Shown here: piece after piece, positions 59,857 to 64,000 of the stretch
Position numbering within the stretch: position 1 is the stretch's first letter
Layout of the letters: each line of letters begins with the position of its first letter
Source of the DNA: Candidatus Bathyarchaeota archaeon A05DMB-5
Lineage (GTDB): Archaea; Thermoproteota; Bathyarchaeia; Bathyarchaeales; Bathycorpusculaceae
Reading direction: 5' to 3'
DNA: 64,000 nucleotides
NCBI GenBank assembly: GCA_019685655.1
Contig: JABFQP010000001.1
Span: 186,001 to 250,000 of the forward strand
Position numbers and translations under genes: made by a program
Notes under the pieces: model-generated
Database searches by the model: none
Seen by the model: the letters and a program-made list of their open reading frames with translations, nothing else
What the model was told of the DNA's origin: nothing

Positions 59857-61409
59857 TTAAATGGAATAATAGTGACTTCAAGCGTTTGAAGGTTCACTAC
59901 TGGAACTTTTCCAGGAGTAGGAACCAGCCCGAGCCGGCGCATGTAACTTGTTTGTTCTTGCCATCCGCCTGAATTTACAACTAAGACTCCCCGATAATTT
60001 GTATGCCCTAAAACATGCACGTGACCAGCATGGAAAATGTCTGGGACGCGTTCTATAACGAGGAAGTCTCTGTTTTCTGGGGAAAGCGGAGTTTTTCCAC
60101 CGTATGTTGGTGCTAAGTGGCGGCTCTGTAATAGTAGTTTCATGGCTTTTTCTGGGTGGTTAAAATCCATTCCGGGAATTGTGGAGGTAATGTCATCTAA
60201 GCTACGTCCGTGGTATAACAATAATTCTACATTGTGCAGACTTAAGAAGCAAGGGTTTCCAAACGAATGCACATTTCGTGATTCTTCTAATGTTTTCAAA
60301 TAAGTGTTTGCAATTGCCGGTTGGGGCAAGGCTTTTCTTGGGGCGTCATGGTTTCCGGGTATAATTATTACTTCTATGTAGTCTGGTATCTGCTCAATAT
60401 AATTTGCAGCAAGTTTATACTGTTCATACACATCACGCACAGCCAACTCTTTCACTTGGTTAGGATAAACTCCTATCCCGTCTACAATATCCCCCGCAAC
60501 TAAAACATATTTAACGTGGCTTGCCATTTCCCTCATAGCGTCATTTCCATATTTGCCGTTAAGCCACAATATGAAACGACTGAACACTTCTCTTTGAAAT
60601 TTTGTGCTACCAACGTGCATGTCTGAAGTTAAAACGGCATAAACTGGAACTGGGGCTTTGCGTTGAGGTTTTTGGGCGATGTCCGGTAAAATAATATCTT
60701 CAGCAATTAAGAGGTTGCTTCTGGTCTTTGCGACACTTAAACAAACAACTTGGTCAAGCATGAGTAAACGTGCTTTTTTCTGTAACTCTTCTGGCGCGTT
60801 CTGAGGCACGAGCACCATCGTGTTCGCATGTAAATCTTCAATTGTCAGTAGTATTTTCTGTTTGGATTCCCTCTTTTCTGTTATTATCCCTATTACTTTG
60901 AGTTTAGCGTTTGGAGGCGCCTTCAAAGCATCAATTACAGACGCTGCACTTTTAACGTCCACTCGCTGCCTCAGCAACTTTCCTATTCGTTCAAATCGGT
61001 CACGAAAATATCCAAGATAATCCTCTACTGTTCCATTTGAGCTCAGCTTGCCAGTCGGGTCATCAATAACCTTTATTTGAGCGTCAACTTCCTTCGCGTA
61101 GGCATGGAACGGTTTTTTCCCTTCAGTTATTTGCGGTTCTTTTAGTTCTTGTGGCTTTTCCTCTGGCAGCTGAATTACAATTTCTTTTGCAGACTCCGGC
61201 TTTTTGACCACTTCTTCCAAAAAACTTTTTTCAATAAACAGGGGCTTTTCCTTTTGAGTCTCTATTTTCTTTAATAACTTGCCTATGATTTCTGTTGGGT
61301 CTTCTGTTGCTGCTAACGTGCTTAAAAACTCGAACGCTTCCTTATTTAGCTGGTATCCTGCCGAAATTGTTAGTTCAACGGCTTTTTGTAGCTTTTCTAT
61401 TCCGCTCAT
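59853..61409 (-). CDS. polB: DNA polymerase D small subunit (DP1)
   Basis: About 518 residues from ATG 61409, which forms an ATGA overlap with the stop of the upstream DUF429 gene. A helical N-terminus and a variable linker precede an OB fold and a calcineurin-like phosphoesterase domain: LTSDMHVGSTKF, VAGDIVDGIG, IIPGNHDAPRKA and HAGHVHVLGHT. The metal-binding residues look intact, consistent with the 3'-5' proofreading exonuclease of PolD. It overlaps the end of the DUF99 gene by four bases. Confidence 0.95.
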   Translation of the reverse strand: MSGIEKLQKAVELTISAGYQLNKEAFEFLSTLAATEDPTEIIGKLLKKIETQKEKPLFIEKSFLEEVVKKPESAKEIVIQLPEEKPQELKEPQITEGKKPFHAYAKEVDAQIKVIDDPTGKLSSNGTVEDYLGYFRDRFERIGKLLRQRVDVKSAASVIDALKAPPNAKLKVIGIITEKRESKQKILLTIEDLHANTMVLVPQNAPEELQKKARLLMLDQVVCLSVAKTRSNLLIAEDIILPDIAQKPQRKAPVPVYAVLTSDMHVGSTKFQREVFSRFILWLNGKYGNDAMREMASHVKYVLVAGDIVDGIGVYPNQVKELAVRDVYEQYKLAANYIEQIPDYIEVIIIPGNHDAPRKALPQPAIANTYLKTLEESRNVHSFGNPCFLSLHNVELLLYHGRSLDDITSTIPGMDFNHPEKAMKLLLQSRHLAPTYGGKTPLSPENRDFLVIERVPDIFHAGHVHVLGHTNYRGVLVVNSGGWQEQTSYMRRLGLVPTPGKVPVVNLQTLEVTIIPFN

Positions 61410-62002
61410 ATGTGCATAGTTCTCCAATCTTGCCTTTTGGGCACTATTATGTAGCCTTCCGCCTTGTCTCCTATAGCTTCTGTGTGGTTATGTATATGGA
61501 GATAGGCTGTTAAAGCGGCTGTTATGGCGTCAAGCTCATGCGGTGTTAACACGCGAGTTCTTATGTCATCTTCTAATCCCATGTTCTTGAAAGCTGTTTG
61601 AATTTCTCCCCAATTTTTTAGCGGCATCCCCAAGGCTTTACGTGTTGAAGTAGGATGCACTTCTATTACGTTATATCCTTTTTCCCCTATTAATTTGTTC
61701 AATTTAATGGCACGTAATGTAAGCATTCTCATTGATGTCAAAACAGGCGGAAAAACACGGTACCCTTTCCTTATCATTTCTCTGTCTGCTTTTCTCAATA
61801 ATCCTTTCCGAGGAAAACTAAATGGAGCATCTATTGCAATGAGGACTGGATCATATTTAGTAATATTCTCCAAAATTTCTTGGTCATCGTACAACAAACA
61901 TGCCTTAATCTTCTTATTTTTCCAAAACGCCCATCCTGAAGGATTCTTTGGTGTTCCAGCTAAATCTATACCAATTATACATTCTTTCTTCAATTTCAAC
62001 AC
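61406..62002 (-). CDS. DUF429 family protein (RNase H-like fold)
   Basis: 198 residues. IIGIDLAGTPKNPSGWAF at the start and AIDAPFSFPRKG, with the C-terminal LTPHELDAITAALTAYLH, match DUF429, predicted RNase H-fold nucleases of unknown role. The acidic residues IGIDLAG, AIDAP and HELDAI form a plausible metal site. It is the first gene of a unit with polD small subunit and shares an ATGA junction with it, suggesting a role tied to replication. Confidence 0.83.
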   Translation of the reverse strand: MLKLKKECIIGIDLAGTPKNPSGWAFWKNKKIKACLLYDDQEILENITKYDPVLIAIDAPFSFPRKGLLRKADREMIRKGYRVFPPVLTSMRMLTLRAIKLNKLIGEKGYNVIEVHPTSTRKALGMPLKNWGEIQTAFKNMGLEDDIRTRVLTPHELDAITAALTAYLHIHNHTEAIGDKAEGYIIVPKRQDWRTMHI

Positions 62003-62077
62003 ACATGCTTAGATTTATAAATTGGCGTTTTGTTTAGATATGTTAATATTCGAAGTCTGAACATTAACTTTGAGAGT

Positions 62078-63070
62078 ATGGCGATACGTATGAGCGAATT
62101 ACGCAAAGTCCAACGTACTCCAACCGGAACCTTTTTCGTGTGTTTACCCCGCACTTGGGCGGAACAGTATGGTTTGAAAAAAGGGTCTATCGTAGCCATT
62201 AGCGAAACTGCCGATGGCAAGCTCTTGATAGACACCAAGTACAATGTGGAGCCTTCTCCCCTTACTGCCAACTTGAAGCCTGGACCATACTTGGGGCGTG
62301 AGATTATTGGCAAATATTTACTTGGATTTGACATTATTCGTGTTGAGTCAAAGGAACGTATTAGCTTTGAGGTGCGGGATGCTGTCAAAAAAACTGTTAG
62401 TCGTTTGGTTGGGTTAGAAATTATTGAAGAGGACTACGCAAAAATTGTTTTGCAATGTTTGCTTGAGCCGTCGGGGTTTCCGCCTGAGAAAATTCTCCGT
62501 CGCGGCTATGCGATTGTTTCGAGCATGCACCGAGATGTTGTTAACTCTTTTACTGACGGAGATGTACAGCTAGCTAAAAGCGTCATTGCGCGCGACGACG
62601 AAAGTAACAGGCTTTATTTTCTCTTAGTACGTATCTTGCGCACAATAATTCAGAATCCAAGTTTAAGCGACAAACTAGGTGTTAGCCCAATTGAGTGCTT
62701 GGATTACCGGTTAGCGGCAAGCCTTGTAGAAGCAATCGGAGATGAATGTGTGCGCGTGGCAATGAAAACTGTTGAGTTGAAAGAGACGAAGCTTGCTGAA
62801 GATTTAAAGAAACTGTTTGTAGACTTTCACATGCTCTGTTTTGAGGCTCACGAAAACGCATTAACTTCGTTTTTTGTGGGTGACATCGCCTTGGCGGAGA
62901 ATGTGCGGAATATGCGAGAAAAAATTGACAAAGCATTTACTAACATTGAAAGGGTTGCACGGGCTCAGTCGCTCGATGTTGTGCCACAGATTCTAGCAGC
63001 GGCTTCGTTCTTAAGACAAATCTATGAACATAGTGTTGACATAGCGGATTTGGTCATGCCTAAAAGGTAA
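62078..63070 (+). CDS. PhoU-like regulator with N-terminal AbrB domain
   Basis: About 330 residues from ATG 62078 (ATG 62090 is an alternative). An AbrB/SpoVT swapped-hairpin domain is seen at VQRTPTGTFFVCLPRTWA and LKKGSIVAIS. Two PhoU-like helical repeats follow, with the usual metal-binding acidic helices (EAIGDECVRVA, FHMLCFEAHENA). Archaeal proteins of this layout are annotated as phosphate-uptake regulators. No phosphate transporter is in the window, so the link is only by family. Confidence 0.85.
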   Translation: MAIRMSELRKVQRTPTGTFFVCLPRTWAEQYGLKKGSIVAISETADGKLLIDTKYNVEPSPLTANLKPGPYLGREIIGKYLLGFDIIRVESKERISFEVRDAVKKTVSRLVGLEIIEEDYAKIVLQCLLEPSGFPPEKILRRGYAIVSSMHRDVVNSFTDGDVQLAKSVIARDDESNRLYFLLVRILRTIIQNPSLSDKLGVSPIECLDYRLAASLVEAIGDECVRVAMKTVELKETKLAEDLKKLFVDFHMLCFEAHENALTSFFVGDIALAENVRNMREKIDKAFTNIERVARAQSLDVVPQILAAASFLRQIYEHSVDIADLVMPKR

Positions 63071-63082
63071 AGTCTAACTACT

Positions 63083-64000
63083 TTAGAAAGAAAGTTTTTC
63101 TACTTTTTGTGGAGCTTTGCTCAACGAAACATTTTCCTCTATTCTTAATTCACGGGAGTAGTGAACTTCGCCGTCTATGCGGCAATGAGATTCGATAACA
63201 ACATTTTCGCCGTAAACATTCCTTGCGTAGGCTCCTTCTCTCATTAAAATTTGTTTTCCAAAGAGATCTCCCACACTAGCATTTTTGTTGATAACAACTC
63301 GCTCTGCTCTTATTGGCCCGTGAACCTTGCCTCTATGGCCGATCTCCACAAAACGCGCTGTCACGCCTTCCGTTGTTCTTATCGAGCCACCAACTTCCAC
63401 ATGGTCTTCTACCGTAACTTTTTTTGCACTTAATGCTCCGCCCACTTCGATATCTTTTGCGGTAATTTCCCCGCCTATTTCGACTATGCCTCCTACTTCC
63501 AATTCACTAGAAAGCTTCAAAGATTTGCCAACTTCCAATCTGCCACCTACATCGATTTCCACGCCTTCTGCTGCTCCAGTTATCTTTACTTTTCCGCCAA
63601 CATCAATATCTTCAAAATTTAGGTCGCCTTTAACTTCTAATGAGCCTCCTACATCTATTTTGCGTCCCTTGTTTTTGTTGGAGAGACAGGCGATTCCGCC
63701 AACATCGATTTCTTCAAATTCTAATTGGTCATCTGACTCAAAGCTTCCGCCGACATTTATTTCGTCTATTTTTCCTCCTTTTACTTTGGCGGTTCCTCCT
63801 ACCTCAAGTGTTTTGATGTTACTTTTTGATTCAATGAGGAGTCTTCCTCCCACGTCAACGTCGGCTGCTTCGACTTCGCCTTTGGCTCTGAAACTTCCGC
63901 CGACATCTATGCCTTCTGCCTTTAGTGCGCCTTCTACGTTTAGGCTTCCACCCACATCTATTTTTTCTGCGACCAAGTCTTTGCTGACATGTAATGCCTT
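63083..64000 (-). CDS. Bactofilin-like polymer-forming protein with IDVGG repeats (partial)
   Basis: At least 297 residues. The frame is open to the right edge without an ATG or GTG, so the real start is outside the window. A short unit of about 20 residues built around [IV]-[DE]-V-G-G is repeated at least ten times (KIDVGGSL, GIDVGGSF, DVDVGGRL, TLEVGGTA, EINVGGSF and on). After about residue 200 the pattern gives way to GHRGKVHGPIRAERVVI and similar rungs. This is the pattern of a right-handed beta-helix as in bactofilins. A cytoskeletal or scaffold role is inferred. Confidence 0.75.
   Translation of the reverse strand, partial: KALHVSKDLVAEKIDVGGSLNVEGALKAEGIDVGGSFRAKGEVEAADVDVGGRLLIESKSNIKTLEVGGTAKVKGGKIDEINVGGSFESDDQLEFEEIDVGGIACLSNKNKGRKIDVGGSLEVKGDLNFEDIDVGGKVKITGAAEGVEIDVGGRLEVGKSLKLSSELEVGGIVEIGGEITAKDIEVGGALSAKKVTVEDHVEVGGSIRTTEGVTARFVEIGHRGKVHGPIRAERVVINKNASVGDLFGKQILMREGAYARNVYGENVVIESHCRIDGEVHYSRELRIEENVSLSKAPQKVEKLSF

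Noticed and set aside
1-64000. tRNA genes, CRISPR arrays and insertion sequences
   Set aside because: I looked through the intergenic gaps and saw no cloverleaf with a T-loop, no spaced repeats and no transposase; a dedicated scan could still find a tRNA with introns.

Overview
The window is archaeal chromosome. It carries archaeal-type ribosomal proteins (L44e, S27e, L21e, uL16/L10e), aIF2alpha, aIF5A, Nop10, Csl4, TFS, Elf1, RNA polymerase subunits L and F, Alba, SRP54, Sec61beta and a geranylgeranylglyceryl phosphate synthase. Both subunits of polymerase D argue against a classical crenarchaeote. Together with the gene order this suggests a Bathyarchaeia-like member of the TACK group; that assignment is inference from gene content, not a phylogeny. 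Genes are tightly packed, many start at GTG or TTG, and three loci look as if they start at CTG behind strong Shine-Dalgarno (SD) sequences.

Layout. 0-20 kb: a replication/transcription/translation supercluster on the minus strand (PriL, PCNA, TFS, RpoL, Csl4, rRNA methyltransferase, Dph2, then PriS, GINS51, L44e, S27e, aIF2alpha, Nop10, PAC2). It is interrupted by cell-surface genes: two GT2 enzymes, a GT4, a DUF2079 membrane protein with a PA14-like tail, and an archaeosortase. 20-28 kb: dCTP deaminase, a DUF2283 protein, a zinc-finger/GNAT protein, and an rRNA/tRNA-modification and translation block (HemK-like, KsgA, DUF655, RpoF, L21e, Pus10, SRP54). 28-44 kb: PAC2, small heat-shock protein, a candidate C/D box sRNA, aIF5A, NAD kinase, Nob1, a transporter, aminotransferase, Alba, the four-subunit pyruvate:ferredoxin oxidoreductase, DUF2070, an Sm-like protein, Sec61beta, GlyA and a broken DUF488 gene. 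44-53 kb: PolD large subunit, GGGP synthase, Elf1, NAD synthetase with an adjacent nitrilase, and an aminotransferase.

53-62 kb is the most interesting part. A coiled-coil membrane protein with a C-terminal winged helix is preceded by an array of eleven TGTGA/TCACA motifs. It is followed by an oppositely oriented HerA-NurA pair and another winged-helix gene, then a 700-bp AT-rich intergenic region with three origin-recognition-box-like elements upstream of orc1/cdc6. I read that region as a candidate replication origin. A second DUF99 protein and the PolD small subunit follow. The window ends in a PhoU/AbrB regulator and a bactofilin-like repeat protein cut by the window edge.

No tRNA, rRNA, CRISPR array, insertion sequence or transposase was recognised.
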